From positions 1-23,479 of the forward strand of contig CAJPVJ010000539.1 in NCBI GenBank assembly GCA_905397405.1: 23,479 nt of DNA, given 5' to 3'. Position 1 is the stretch's first letter; every line of letters begins with the position of its first letter. The notes beneath the pieces are model-generated. The model saw only the letters and a list, made by a program, of their open reading frames with translations. It was not told where the DNA came from and did no database searches. This document shows positions 23,114 through 23,479 of the stretch, piece by piece. This DNA comes from Oppiella nova. Lineage: Eukaryota; Arthropoda; Arachnida; Sarcoptiformes; Oppiidae. A program made the translations under genes and the position numbers.

Positions 23114-23479
23114 ATGAAAAGAAAAATTGTTCCATTTAAAAATATAAAAAGCTGTATCAAAGATGATCAACATGATTTGAACATGTATTTAATCTTGGAT
23201 GCAGCGCAAGTTTCAGATCAAACTTTGCACTTTATCAATACATGGCGAAATGACGCAAGGCTAGAGTTTTATTCATTATTCTCAGGCACAACGGAGGGCA
23301 ATGCACCTTTTGAAGTTGCCCCTGTACTTGTTTTAATCAATGATTTAGAAATGCTCGAAGAAGAAGGGTTTAGCTTTATTCATCAAACATGGAAAGATGA
23401 ACAGGCTTTAAATCTGGTATGCAGTTCATTGGATTTGACTCAGTTTGTTAAAAAGATGAAACGCTATCTCACAGTAGAA
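23114..23479 (+). CDS. DUF4123-type T6SS adaptor, 3'-truncated by the window edge
   Basis: A frame opens with ATG one base after the vgrG stop and stays open for 122 codons to the window end. The N-terminus MYLILDAAQVSDQTLHFINT, then LEFYSLFSGTTEGNAPFEVAPVLVLI, fits DUF4123 proteins (Tap/TEC adaptors), whose first domain reads as LYxLLDxAQ, then LFxGT, then APxLV. These adaptors sit between vgrG and an effector gene and load that effector onto the VgrG tip. The C-terminal half and the effector are beyond the window. I assign the family from recognition of these segments, without a profile search. There is no Shine-Dalgarno of note, so coupling to vgrG is likely. Confidence 0.8.
   Translation, partial: MKRKIVPFKNIKSCIKDDQHDLNMYLILDAAQVSDQTLHFINTWRNDARLEFYSLFSGTTEGNAPFEVAPVLVLINDLEMLEEEGFSFIHQTWKDEQALNLVCSSLDLTQFVKKMKRYLTVE

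Noticed and set aside
1-23479. tRNA, rRNA, insertion sequences or integrase/attachment sites
   Set aside because: No cloverleaf, rRNA-like conserved segment, transposase or integrase frame or paired terminal repeats were seen by eye on either strand.

Overview
The window looks like chromosomal DNA of an Acinetobacter species (Gammaproteobacteria, Moraxellaceae). It is AT-rich and densely coded, the RluA, VgrG and metabolite:H+ symporter-type proteins have the look of that genus, and the intergenic palindromes resemble those common in it. The genus call is inferred from general resemblance, not from a marker gene.

Region 1 (1-10570) is a catabolic block that reads as an acyclic terpene utilisation (atu) cluster, the route that degrades citronellol/geraniol-type isoprenoids through geranyl-CoA. 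A 5'-truncated acyl-CoA dehydrogenase (1-1043) converges on a TetR-type repressor gene (atuR-like, 1181-1780, minus). Divergent from that repressor are atuA (AtuA/DUF1446), atuB (SDR), atuC (geranyl-CoA carboxylase beta), atuD (citronellyl-CoA dehydrogenase-like), atuE (isohexenylglutaconyl-CoA hydratase-like) and atuF (biotin-carrying carboxylase alpha). A strong rho-independent terminator ends the operon. A near-perfect 18-bp inverted repeat in the atuR-atuA gap is the likely operator. The beta subunit has a glycine where methylcrotonyl-CoA carboxylases have a phenylalanine, which supports geranyl-CoA over methylcrotonyl-CoA. The atuG and atuH genes that end the Pseudomonas operon are not here.

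Region 2 (10600-15600) is housekeeping and accessory: rluA (pseudouridine synthase) with a clear sigma-70 promoter that fixes its start, an MHS-family MFS transporter (minus), a PAQR/hemolysin III-family membrane protein (TrhA-like, minus), a divergent class I methyltransferase of the Methyltransf_32 type, and an exported protein of unknown function (minus).

Region 3 (15620-20049) holds an ElaA-like GNAT acetyltransferase and a serine/threonine dehydratase, separated by a three-copy 16-bp tandem repeat. Next comes a tightly packed three-gene unit (HAD phosphatase plus two exported unknown proteins). A minus-strand pair follows, in which a small single-pass membrane protein overlaps a patatin-like phospholipase (YjjU type).

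Region 4 (20050-23479) is an AT-rich 426-bp gap, then a full-length type VI secretion tip protein VgrG (878 aa). One base after its stop begins a DUF4123-type adaptor gene that runs off the window. This is the start of a vgrG-adaptor-effector module whose effector and immunity genes should lie just beyond the right edge. That module is the part of the window most likely to lead to something undescribed, but the decisive gene is not visible here.
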